From contig JAPKCH010000020.1 in the NCBI GenBank assembly GCA_026421185.1, positions 1 through 32,075 of the forward strand: a stretch of DNA of 32,075 nt. Direction: 5' to 3'. Under the pieces are notes generated by a model. That model was not told the DNA's origin, made no database searches, and saw nothing but the letters and a program-made list of their open reading frames with translations. Source of the stretch: Dehalococcoidia bacterium. GTDB lineage: Bacteria > Chloroflexota > Dehalococcoidia > Lucifugimonadales > Lucifugimonadaceae. The position numbers and the translations under genes were made by a program. Positions 1 through 7,947 of the stretch are shown here, in pieces; position 1 is the stretch's first letter, and every line of letters starts with the position of its first letter.

Positions 1-133
1 GACCAGGATCACTGATCTTGGGGAACAGTTCATCTTCGCTTTCACTCGATCCGCAAGCGACCCCAAATACAACTATGGAGGCTATAAGTAGGGCGAAAAT
101 GCGAAAGAATATTTTAGGTATACGTATAGTTAT
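1..133 (-). CDS. N-terminus of a lipoprotein, cut by the window edge
   Basis: Reading leftwards, the frame encodes a short basic start, a hydrophobic stretch and a lipobox ending VFGVAC, with the cysteine codon at 53-55. An acidic serine-rich linker follows and runs off the window edge. This is the layout of a signal-peptidase-II lipoprotein exported to the membrane surface; the function lies outside the window. The frame has no ATG, GTG, TTG or CTG between the cysteine and an in-frame stop at 167-169; only ATA and ATT codons are available. Either an unusual start is used, or there is a sequence error or a broken start. The right boundary given here is therefore arbitrary. It lies about 50 bases after the Ldh2-like gene on the same strand and could be co-transcribed with it. 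Confidence 0.5.
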   Translation of the reverse strand, partial: MTIRIPKIFFRIFALLIASIVVFGVACGSSESEDELFPKISDPG

Positions 134-186
134 GGAAAAATTACCAGTGAACTGAATTAATGTAAGTCAATTGCTAAAAAAGAAAA

Positions 187-1272
187 TTAAGGCATAGAAA
201 TACCGAGGTCAAGTTCAGAACTTAATGAATTGAACCAACCCACAACTTCTTTGTGATACGGAATACCGTCCTGTTTACGAATCTCTGTCTCTTCATGCTC
301 CGGAAGACCTGCGTAGTACACACGATCGTGGCCTGGAGCTGGAGTCGTGTTGGCAAGCTTGGTCAGCAGTTTGTCCATGTCAGCCTTGAACTCGCCGACA
401 TCAACGAATGCTTCAACATTGAACGCCATAACGAAGAATGCATAGTCTTTATCGGCAATAAATCCAGGGCCGTTGCCTGAAAGTATCCCCGACATGATGT
501 CGGCGATCGCAGCGAACCCGTATCCCTTATGTCCGCCGTTCTCTCGTGTGCCCCCAAATGGCAGCATTTGGAACGAGCCATTTTCAGGTACATCTACAGC
601 TTCCATGATCGGGGAACCATCAAGATTTGCGATCCAGCCTGGCTCAATTTTCGAACCGATTCGACGTGTAAGTGCGAGCTTATTCGCTGCCACCTGAGTC
701 GTTGCTACGTCAAAAACGAACGGAGGCATTTTGTCGGCAGGAGCCCCCCAAGCGATTGGTTGGGTGCCGAATGCTGGCTCAGCGCCGTTAGTCGGTACCT
801 GAGCACCACCACCGGCTGATACCATCGCCATCCCAATCATGTCGTTATCAACAGCCTGCATCACGTAGTAGGCAAGCATTCCGAAGTGGCGAGTGTTCTT
901 CACTGCGACAGCACCCATACCGTGCTCTTTTGCTTTATTTATAGCGAGATTCATTGCCCGTGGACCGAGATGAATACCAAGACCTCGGTCACCATCCCAA
1001 GTCGCAGTTACGGATGATTCACGAACGGTTTTTATATCTGGTCGTGCGTTGTACGATCCATCGCCGTAGCTTTCGACATATGCCCGAAGCATGTTCGAAA
1101 TACCGTGACTCTCGCAGCCACGTAGATCGCTGGTAAGTAAGACATCTGCACATGAAGCGGCTTCGTCGGTTGGAATTCCCATCTTTTCGAATACAGCCTG
1201 AGTCCCAGCGCGAGCTTTCTCTTCAGAAACCAATACTTGATCTTTTTCCGGCACAAGGAAATGCTTCAGCAT
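187..1272 (-). CDS. Ldh2/malate-L-lactate dehydrogenase family oxidoreductase
   Basis: NAD(P)-dependent 2-hydroxyacid/2-oxoacid dehydrogenase of the Ldh2 family (relatives: sulfolactate, ureidoglycolate and malate dehydrogenases, diketogulonate reductase), cytosolic. Family landmarks are in order: SHGISN near the N-terminus, the histidine block NTRHFGMLAYY, GTQPIAWGAP, FDVATTQVAANK and the glycine-rich GHKGYGFAAIADIMSG near residue 255. At 361 residues it has the usual length and looks intact. The ATG at 1270-1272 is preceded by AAGGA about 12 bases upstream. It is transcribed divergently from the ThDP enzyme at 1536. The exact substrate cannot be told; with this neighbourhood a sugar-acid-derived or short-chain hydroxyacid is plausible (inference). 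Confidence 0.9.
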   Translation of the reverse strand: MLKHFLVPEKDQVLVSEEKARAGTQAVFEKMGIPTDEAASCADVLLTSDLRGCESHGISNMLRAYVESYGDGSYNARPDIKTVRESSVTATWDGDRGLGIHLGPRAMNLAINKAKEHGMGAVAVKNTRHFGMLAYYVMQAVDNDMIGMAMVSAGGGAQVPTNGAEPAFGTQPIAWGAPADKMPPFVFDVATTQVAANKLALTRRIGSKIEPGWIANLDGSPIMEAVDVPENGSFQMLPFGGTRENGGHKGYGFAAIADIMSGILSGNGPGFIADKDYAFFVMAFNVEAFVDVGEFKADMDKLLTKLANTTPAPGHDRVYYAGLPEHEETEIRKQDGIPYHKEVVGWFNSLSSELDLGISMP

Positions 1273-1300
1273 TTGTAAAATAGTCCTTAAAAATTTTCCA

Positions 1301-1438
1301 CTAAACAGTATCGATCCGACCTGCCGATATGACGCACGATTCTACTCCAGACAGTCTATCCAAGTGATAGTTATCTACGGCGAAAACACCGCCACCGACT
1401 GTATTCATACCTCGCGGGTCATTTGCGGCTTGGAGCAA
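1301..1438 (-). CDS. Possible small ORF or gene remnant upstream of the Ldh2-like gene
   Basis: A 45-codon frame from TTG (1436-1438), with an internal ATG, to TAG (1301-1303). Its product contains GGGVFAVDNYHLDRLSG and has a balanced codon choice that looks coding. It ends 28 bases before the dehydrogenase start on the same strand, so it could be a leader peptide, a very small gene or the tail of a decayed gene. No good ribosome binding site is seen and the peptide is not recognised. The rest of 1273-1535 should carry the divergent promoters. Confidence 0.22.
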   Translation of the reverse strand: MLQAANDPRGMNTVGGGVFAVDNYHLDRLSGVESCVISAGRIDTV

Positions 1439-1535
1439 AATTTTCTATCGAGATCGCTCTCATCTGACATTGCTCCAGTGTAAAGTGCGCTATCGAGCCC
1501 ACACCCGATGATGTTAGACAAGGAATAAGGAACAA

Positions 1536-3203
1536 ATGGCAATAAAAACCGGCGCACAGTTCGTGGCGGAAACGATCAAATCCTACGGCGTCGATCACAT
1601 ATTTTTTGTTCCAGCCGTTTTGTACCAAGTCCTCGCCGAGTTTGAAAAATTAGGTGGAACGCCAGTAATGGCTCATTCGGAAAAATCAGCTGCCTACATG
1701 GCCGATGCCTACGCACGAGTGAGAAACGCCCCCGGTGTGGCATTCGGACAGTCAGTGGGTGCGATCAATCTTGCCGCCGGACTACAAGATGCGTTTCTAG
1801 CCCTGTCGCCGGTGGTGACACTCACAGGTCGTCGACAAGCCGGCTGGAGGCATCGTCACTCGTATCAAGAGGTCGACCACCGCGCTGCATACGATGCGGT
1901 TACCAAGTTCAATGCAGAAGTAGAAACTCAAGGCGAACTGCCTATGCTACTTCGTCAGGCGTTCCGCGAAGCAGTTTCAGGGGCGCCGGCCCCAACTCAT
2001 CTCGATCTGCCGGGAATCAGCGGAACTGATCTGATGGGACCAATTAAAGATTTTAAAATTATTACCGAATCAAGATTTGGCTCGATTCCACCGTTCCGAG
2101 CGCACCCTGCGCCGGATGATATTGCCGCTGTGGCACGTTTATTTGCCGAAGCTAAACGCCCTGCGGTAATCGCTGGAGGCGGCGTGACTCTTTCCGCCGC
2201 TGCCGTTGAACTAAGGCAATTGGTTGAAAAGCTCAACGTTCCAATGGCATACGCACTGAACGCAAAGGGTCAGGTGCCAGATAATCACCCCCTCAACATC
2301 GGCTTGGTCGGCTCGTACTCCCGGTCGTCTGCCAACAAGTTCATCCGAGAAGCCGACTTCGTCCTGTACATCGGAAGCCGTACCGGTAGCCAAGTGACTC
2401 ACGATTGGAAAATCCCTGGCCCGGGAGTGAAAGTAGCGCAGATCGATATTGAAGCCGCTGAGTTGGGACGAAACTATCCGAACGCAGCGAGTGTTCTCGG
2501 TGATGCTCGTGAATCGCTAAGAATGTTGATCGATGCAGTCGATCCTGTTGCAAATAGAACCGAATGGCTTGGACGTGTCGCTGAAATCGAATCTGATTGG
2601 GCAGCAGAATACGAACACTTCCTGACTTCCGACGCTGTGCCAATGCGACCAGAACGAGTCTGTAAAGAAATATCCGATGCGTTGCCTGATGACGGCGTAG
2701 TGGTCGTAGATACGGGGCACACAGCAATGTGGGCGGGAATGTATCTAGACATCAATAAACCCGGCCAGCGCTTCCTCCGCTGCGCAGGCTCGCTCGGCTG
2801 GGCGTTCCCGGCAGCAATCGGAGCCAAGTACGGCGTGGGCGAGCGACCTGTCGTTTGTTTCACTGGTGATGGAGGTCTTTGGTATCACTTCACTGAGCTT
2901 GAAACTGCTGTGAGCCAGAATTTGCCGTTTGTAACGGTTGTAAACGACAACCGTTCGTTCAACCAAACACAGGGCGGGGTGCGGCGCGCTTTTGCCGATA
3001 GCGACGGCGATGGTTCGAACGTGTGGAAGTTCACCGATGTCGATTTCGCCGCCGTTGCTCAAGAAATGGGCGCTATCGGGATGCGGGTCACTCAGCCTGA
3101 AGAACTTGGTAGCGCAATTCGAGAGGCACTTGCAGCTGATCGGCCAGTGGTAATCGATGCGAAGACGGATCCCGATGCAATGGCGCCACTTCCGTGGGGC
3201 TAG
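1536..3203 (+). CDS. ThDP-dependent enzyme, acetolactate synthase/decarboxylase-like
   Basis: Thiamine-diphosphate enzyme of the acetolactate synthase, benzoylformate decarboxylase and oxalyl-CoA decarboxylase superfamily, about 555 residues, cytosolic. It has an N-terminal PYR domain with the activating glutamate in AHSEKSAAYMADAYAR (E49), a central domain around residues 190-330, and a C-terminal PP domain with GDG at 444-446 and NDN at 470-472. That is the usual ThDP/magnesium motif spacing. The ATG follows an AAGGAATAAGGA purine tract. No regulatory small subunit (IlvN type) lies beside it and it neighbours catabolic genes, so a peripheral 2-oxoacid decarboxylase or carboligase is more likely than branched-chain amino acid synthesis (inference). 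It ends about 20 bases from the convergent phosphoesterase gene, with no obvious terminator. Confidence 0.85.
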   Translation: MAIKTGAQFVAETIKSYGVDHIFFVPAVLYQVLAEFEKLGGTPVMAHSEKSAAYMADAYARVRNAPGVAFGQSVGAINLAAGLQDAFLALSPVVTLTGRRQAGWRHRHSYQEVDHRAAYDAVTKFNAEVETQGELPMLLRQAFREAVSGAPAPTHLDLPGISGTDLMGPIKDFKIITESRFGSIPPFRAHPAPDDIAAVARLFAEAKRPAVIAGGGVTLSAAAVELRQLVEKLNVPMAYALNAKGQVPDNHPLNIGLVGSYSRSSANKFIREADFVLYIGSRTGSQVTHDWKIPGPGVKVAQIDIEAAELGRNYPNAASVLGDARESLRMLIDAVDPVANRTEWLGRVAEIESDWAAEYEHFLTSDAVPMRPERVCKEISDALPDDGVVVVDTGHTAMWAGMYLDINKPGQRFLRCAGSLGWAFPAAIGAKYGVGERPVVCFTGDGGLWYHFTELETAVSQNLPFVTVVNDNRSFNQTQGGVRRAFADSDGDGSNVWKFTDVDFAAVAQEMGAIGMRVTQPEELGSAIREALAADRPVVIDAKTDPDAMAPLPWG

Positions 3204-3223
3204 TGCTTTAGGAACAAGGTTCG

Positions 3224-4099
3224 TTAGAGTTCCCGATATTCGTGGTTCAACGCTCCATCGGCAACAGTTACGATTCGGTAGCCCGAAGGGTCATCGCCTA
3301 ACGGGTAGCCGAGTGCGCTCGTTACGACCACGTCGAGACCGTTATCGCTGGCCTGATGATTCCGGTGCCAGTGACCGGCGAACACTGTTTCAACTTTCGC
3401 TTCTCTGAGCAGCTTCACAACTGGCGTTCGGCGTTCGAGGGGAATCGTCCAGTAACCAGAAGGTTGATTAGGTGGACTCGGCGCCCAATCGAAATCGACG
3501 TCAGCTTCTTCAGCATTGTCCAAAAACAGTGGGTGGTGCATGAATGCGACTACATGTTCTGAATCTTTCGACTCACGAGATTGCAACGTGTCACCTAGAA
3601 AATCCATCTGGTTCTGGTGTTCGTCCAATAGGTTCTGCGGCCGATCAAGAACCACAGAGTTCAGGATTATGAATTTCGATTCACCGTGAGAGAACGAATA
3701 GTAATCGTCTCCGAACTCAGAGCGATACTTAGCCGTAGATTCGCTATCGGGAATGAGATTGTTTACCCCTATATCGTGATTGCCCGGCACCCAGTGAACT
3801 GGAGTCTCGGCTCCGTAAGCCCCGAGAGTCTCTCGGATCAGTGCTATTTCATTCTCGTCGCCAGCTGTATCAACCATATCCCCGCATACGACAACGAATG
3901 CCGGATCGATCTTTTTGATCTGTTCGACAGCAGTGGTCAGGTTTAGGCGATCTAGTTTTAGACCTTCGCTCTTCGGGGTATCTTTGACGTTGAGTCCGTG
4001 TTCCCGTAGGAGAGCTGCCGCTTCTGGATCCATGCCCGAGAAACGATCAAACATTCCCACTTGAGGATCTGCCATCTGAATGAAATTGAAATTTGCCAT
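3224..4099 (-). CDS. Calcineurin-like metallophosphoesterase, CPPED1-like
   Basis: Two-metal phosphoesterase of 291 residues with the full motif series: D11-x-Q13 in MADPQVGM, GDMVD (D74, D77), GNHD (106-109), MHHP (H188, H189) and GHWH (H243, H245). The MADPQ-G opening, with Gln where many members have His, resembles the CPPED1 group of metallophosphatases. There is no signal peptide, so it is probably cytosolic. Substrates of bacterial members are mostly unknown; a phosphoprotein or small phosphoester is possible. No clear Shine-Dalgarno precedes the ATG. The gene is separated by about 450 bases from the potassium transporter gene on the same strand, so the two are probably separate units. 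Confidence 0.85.
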   Translation of the reverse strand: MANFNFIQMADPQVGMFDRFSGMDPEAAALLREHGLNVKDTPKSEGLKLDRLNLTTAVEQIKKIDPAFVVVCGDMVDTAGDENEIALIRETLGAYGAETPVHWVPGNHDIGVNNLIPDSESTAKYRSEFGDDYYSFSHGESKFIILNSVVLDRPQNLLDEHQNQMDFLGDTLQSRESKDSEHVVAFMHHPLFLDNAEEADVDFDWAPSPPNQPSGYWTIPLERRTPVVKLLREAKVETVFAGHWHRNHQASDNGLDVVVTSALGYPLGDDPSGYRIVTVADGALNHEYREL

Positions 4100-4553
4100 G
4101 GAGCATATGTTACCGAAGCAAAAACCGATTTTGATGAGATTTACTTGAAGTCCGAATGGAACGAGCTCGACACCTAAGCTATATCGGGGGGAAGACTCAC
4201 TGTGACTCTTGCACCACCGATTTATCAGGACTCAGCAGACAATCTAATATTAGTACAGAACTCTGTCCGATATTCCGTTGCTTCCGTTCTCTATGCATCA
4301 GCGTTTGATGCTATTTTGACGGCGTAATACTGGGCAGGCCACTGAGTTCTGACGGAACAGCGGCTGGCTCGAACGGCGATCGCTGAAGCGAGAATCTAAA
4401 TGGGACTGTAAGTGTAGTTGGATTTGGGATGTTCATCCTAATAATTGTTCAGTGGTAAGCGCGTAGTTATCTATTTTTTAGAGGCGGATAAATTCGCATC
4501 TTTTTCGTCAACCGAGCGGGTTAGTCGTAATCAATAAGGGGTGCAGATATTAA
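4100..4553. other. Intergenic stretch with short coding-like fragments
   Basis: No intact gene is seen. On the plus strand a 41-codon frame starts at GTG 4202-4204 behind a GGGGGAAGA purine tract and ends at TAA 4325-4327, with a normal amino acid mix (it opens VTLAPPIYQDSADN). Further plus-strand pieces in shifting frames are also protein-like: one contains LTEQRLARTAIAEARI near 4350-4400, and one ends VVGFGMFILIIVQW near 4460. Together these could be a decayed plus-strand gene with frameshifts, or chance. The family is not recognised. Confidence 0.25.
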
Positions 4554-6203
4554 TTAGCCGATTCGGATGCGCTCACCGGGGTAGTGGATCGAGTCTTTTC
4601 GTTCTCGTCCTGCCATGAATAGGGCGATTGTCAGCGGTCCAAATCGACCGGCGAACATAGTTATAGATAAAACGACCTGTGCACCTGCGTTTAGCTGCGA
4701 CGTAGCGCCCGCAGACCAACCGACAGTACCAAACGCTGAAATTATCTCAAAAAGGCCTGTGCGAAAGTCTAAGCCCGGCTGGACGATGAACAGAGCCACA
4801 ACGAGAGTCAATACCGCTGCTGCGGCTGTTGCTCCAACCGCCATAGCGCGTTGAACATTGACCCTTGGAATTTCTCTGCCGAACACTGTGGTTCGTTCTT
4901 TACCGCTAAATATGGCTATCGAAGCGATCACGATGACCATAAAAGTGTTGACCTTGATTCCCCCTGCTGTCGACGCCGAAGCTCCACCTACGAACATTAA
5001 TCCTTGAGTGACACTCAGGTTTGCTGTATGCAATTTTCCATAGTCTAGAGTCGAAAACCCGGCTGTTCTGTTGACTGTATGGAAAATTCCTTGAGTGATT
5101 TTGTTTTGAACGGACTCGTTGCCGATCGTGTCACTATTGGTCCATTCAAGTGACATGAACGATACAAACCCGATAATTAGCATTACACCAATGCCTACTA
5201 GCACGAGTTTCGTATCTAGAGCTAAGATCCTCCAACGTTGTATTTTGATCACGTAGGCAATCGTTACGTAGCTCGCGGACAGAGTGATGATTACGAGTCC
5301 GATAATTTTCAAGGATTGCAGATCTCGATTTACCCCGATAAGAGTGATGAAGGATCCGAGACCTACTATAGAAATGACCGCAATACCAACAAACATTCGT
5401 TTCGAGCCCATAGTGCGTCTGTGCCAGCCACGTATCTCGATGACGTTACTGAGGGTCGCATAGCTGGTTGATCCGATTATGATCATTGCTCCAATGATCA
5501 CAAGTGTAGGGATGTCCCTACTAAGTCCTATCAAGCTACCGCCGCCCACTAGATCATCTGGAAGTATTTCGAATCCAGCGTTATTGAACGCGGATATCGA
5601 CGTAAATACGCTTTGCCATAGTCCTTCGCCCAGGCTTATGCCTTCCCATATAGGCGCGACCACATACCAGCGGAAGAATATAAATATCGCTCCGATTATT
5701 TGGACAATAATCGCCATCAACACAATATTTCGCGCTAGTGATGCGATTGTTCCAAGTCGATTGTCGTCAAGGCCAGCTCCAACAACTAGTCGTCCTTGCA
5801 AACTAGATCGTCGACCGGTGATGAATAGCAAGAAAGCCGCACCGGTCATGAATCCAAGCCCACCGATGAAGATCAGTCCCGCAATTACAACCTGACCGAA
5901 GGCTGTCCAGTGATCACGCGTATCCACTACTATCAGTCCTGTTCCGGTCATAGCGGATACCGAGGTGAAGAACGTGGCGATCGGTGACATGAAATCTGCC
6001 GAAGTGTTTGAGATAGGCAAAGACAGAAGTAGGGCGCCAAGAACAGCGACCGCGAAGAAGCTGTAAATCAACATCATCGGTGAGGTCGGGCCTCGAACCG
6101 ATACTTCACGTCGTTCGACGTGTGCGTGTATAGGCGACAGTTCTGACTGTCGCGGTCGGCGGACGACTTTGTCGCCTGATTTTGGTTCGAAGTGGTTATG
6201 CAA
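4554..6203 (-). CDS. TrkH/KtrB-family potassium uptake channel subunit
   Basis: Integral membrane subunit for potassium (or sodium-coupled potassium) uptake, 549 residues with the four-fold repeated membrane-pore-membrane layout. The four pore loops with selectivity-filter glycines are visible: SAMTGTGL, SAFNNAGF, NRTAGFSTL and SAFGTVGWSAG. The C-terminus is short and basic. The family normally needs a cytosolic NAD/ATP-binding TrkA/KtrA partner; none lies in the window, so it must be encoded elsewhere. The N-terminus has about 40 polar residues before the first helix; a later ATG near the MMLIYSFF segment is an alternative start. No strong ribosome binding site decides it. It is divergent from the small membrane protein at 6497. 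Confidence 0.9.
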   Translation of the reverse strand: MHNHFEPKSGDKVVRRPRQSELSPIHAHVERREVSVRGPTSPMMLIYSFFAVAVLGALLLSLPISNTSADFMSPIATFFTSVSAMTGTGLIVVDTRDHWTAFGQVVIAGLIFIGGLGFMTGAAFLLFITGRRSSLQGRLVVGAGLDDNRLGTIASLARNIVLMAIIVQIIGAIFIFFRWYVVAPIWEGISLGEGLWQSVFTSISAFNNAGFEILPDDLVGGGSLIGLSRDIPTLVIIGAMIIIGSTSYATLSNVIEIRGWHRRTMGSKRMFVGIAVISIVGLGSFITLIGVNRDLQSLKIIGLVIITLSASYVTIAYVIKIQRWRILALDTKLVLVGIGVMLIIGFVSFMSLEWTNSDTIGNESVQNKITQGIFHTVNRTAGFSTLDYGKLHTANLSVTQGLMFVGGASASTAGGIKVNTFMVIVIASIAIFSGKERTTVFGREIPRVNVQRAMAVGATAAAAVLTLVVALFIVQPGLDFRTGLFEIISAFGTVGWSAGATSQLNAGAQVVLSITMFAGRFGPLTIALFMAGRERKDSIHYPGERIRIG

Positions 6204-6465
6204 CTTAGAAGTTCAGATAGTTCATCGGTTACTGGTATTACACACTCAGAAAGGCATGTATAGCCAACTATTAGAGGCTTTCCCGAATGATTCGTCGTTG
6301 ACGATATCATTTCGCTACCTGTGTTTTTGCCTTCGTGAAACGTTATTGATGTTGTTGGCAACTTCGCAAGAGGCTTTATATCGCCAAAAACTCGAATCCT
6401 CATGCACGCTCTGGGCTAACGACATTTTGTGAAAACGTTTCGATTGGTTGGTAGCGATCAAACTG

Positions 6466-6494
6466 ATAGATATTAGCCTGTTGCTATTATCTAT
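6466..6494. repeat. Inverted repeat directly before a start codon
   Basis: The arms ATAGATATTAGC (6466-6477) and GCTATTATCTAT (6483-6494) pair over 12 bases with one mismatch and a 5-base loop. The repeat ends two bases before the ATG at 6497. It occupies the place of a Shine-Dalgarno site and contains TATTAT, which could serve as a -10 box for a leaderless transcript. It may be an operator or an mRNA hairpin. Confidence 0.4.
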
Positions 6495-6496
6495 GA

Positions 6497-6820
6497 ATGA
6501 TTCGATTAGTAAAAATTGTTCCGCTTGCACTAGTTACCGTTGCCGTAGTGTTTATAGCGTTCGGAATCTCCTCGATTCTTGGCAGTGGAAATACTGTTAG
6601 AGGGAAAGTTTTGAGCGTGGAATCAGCCTCAATCACGACGATATCTACCCTCATTATCGAGGATAGGAGCGGGAAGCAATGGACGTTTAAAGGCTTTGGG
6701 ACTTTCTCTGGGGTTACGCCTTCACATCTTGAAGAGCATCGAGCAAAGCAAGAAAAAGTGACAGTCGAATATAAGGAAATGAATAGTGGCGATCTATCTA
6801 TAGTTGGGGTATCCGACTAG
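6497..6820 (+). CDS. Small membrane-anchored protein of unknown function
   Basis: A 107-residue product: a basic start (MIRLVK), one hydrophobic segment at about residues 6-28, then a soluble beta-rich part of about 75 residues containing TLIIEDRSGKQWTFKG and ending in SIVGVSD. The layout suggests a protein anchored by an uncleaved signal with a small outside domain, perhaps of OB type (inference from strand pattern only). There is no cysteine lipobox and no recognised family. No Shine-Dalgarno is seen; a leaderless start is possible given the hairpin and TATTAT before the ATG. It converges with the next gene and their stop codons overlap on a shared CTAG (6817-6820). Confidence 0.6.
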   Translation: MIRLVKIVPLALVTVAVVFIAFGISSILGSGNTVRGKVLSVESASITTISTLIIEDRSGKQWTFKGFGTFSGVTPSHLEEHRAKQEKVTVEYKEMNSGDLSIVGVSD

Positions 6821-7725
6821 GCGCCTGTGAGCACTGGCAGCAGATATTCTTCGATCTCTTCAAGTGTTACGAATGCTTCAAAGCGACCGACGACTATTCC
6901 ATTTACGTCGACCACAAATGTCCACGGCTCGGTGTGAAACTCCCACTCGTGTATAACCGGTGACTCTATGCCGAGAGAAGGATCCCCAGCTGCGAGCATT
7001 TCTTCAGGGTTGTCGAATATTTCGACGTGTATGAAGTTGGCTAGCCCTTTGTATTTGTCGTCTAATTTCGAAAGGACCTCGGTTTGCGGTCCACAGGTAG
7101 CCGATTGGCAGTAGGCAGGGGTAGAGAACGAAATAACGGTTGGCTTCCCTGTAGCAACGGCTTCATCGAAGCTGATGGCATAAATATCGGCATCCGGTTC
7201 AGGCGCGCTGGTTATTGATCTAAGGTTTCCGTCTGATGGCTCGGTTTTGGTGGGCGTCAGAGGGGCTGCATCACCGATATCAGGAGCTTCAGTAGCCGAT
7301 TTTACTAGTATTCCTGATCCTGCCGGTAGCAGTGAATTGTCTGACTTCGATCGAACCTTGATATTCCAGAAGCCAACTTCATCGAATGTCATCGTCGCGG
7401 TGTAGTTTCCACTTTGTATTGGCCATTCTCGCCATTTGAGGTCTTCCACTACATACGCCACATCTGACTCAGGCGCTGTATAGGTGATTTCAAGTTCATC
7501 GGCTCTGCCATCAAAGCGAGAACCATCGATCATCTGAATGTTGAGAGGAATCCTCGCAGTGCCTAGTCCGACATCCGACGCCGCTGCAAATACAACAAAC
7601 GCTTCGATTTCCGAATCCTTCGTAGGGTCGGCAGATGTCGAGCAGCCGACTGCTGCAAGTACGAATAGGAACAGTGAGCTTATTAGACCAATAGATGATT
7701 TGCTCAATGTGAATGTTTTCCTCAA
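6817..7725 (-). CDS. Lipoprotein with FixH/Ig-like and thioredoxin-like domains
   Basis: A 302-residue membrane-anchored redox-type protein. The signal peptide ends in LAAVGC (C28 lipidated). Residues about 40-140 form a beta-sandwich-like region resembling FixH/YtkA-type domains (IPLNIQMIDGS, GFWNIKVRS). After a proline-rich linker comes a thioredoxin-like domain with an unusual CQSATC pair (C206, C211: four residues between, not CxxC) and a cis-proline candidate in TEPWTF (P267). The four-residue spacing argues against a classical TlpA oxidoreductase; a metallochaperone or SCO/peroxiredoxin-like role is possible (inference). The start is TTG at 7723-7725, supported by GAAGG seven bases upstream; no ATG fits. 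Confidence 0.8.
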   Translation of the reverse strand: MRKTFTLSKSSIGLISSLFLFVLAAVGCSTSADPTKDSEIEAFVVFAAASDVGLGTARIPLNIQMIDGSRFDGRADELEITYTAPESDVAYVVEDLKWREWPIQSGNYTATMTFDEVGFWNIKVRSKSDNSLLPAGSGILVKSATEAPDIGDAAPLTPTKTEPSDGNLRSITSAPEPDADIYAISFDEAVATGKPTVISFSTPAYCQSATCGPQTEVLSKLDDKYKGLANFIHVEIFDNPEEMLAAGDPSLGIESPVIHEWEFHTEPWTFVVDVNGIVVGRFEAFVTLEEIEEYLLPVLTGA

Positions 7726-7947
7726 CGCAACACCTTCGCGTTACTTTGGTGCCATTTTATGTTCGACTTCTTCCGGCTACCGTCGATAACGATAAACGTA
7801 TAACGAGCTATTTTGGGTTCACGGAGAATGAATAAATTGTGATCTTTTTACTGATGCATAGCCGCTCGACCTCATACACGAGGTGCTATTTTTCTCTTAG
7901 ATCATAAAAAACGTGACCCCGTTTACCGAGACTGCTCAGCAAATAAC

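Noticed and set aside
1536-3203. Biosynthetic acetolactate synthase (ilvB)
   Set aside because: No ilvN or ilvC neighbour and a catabolic setting; the superfamily is too broad to assign ilvB from sequence alone.
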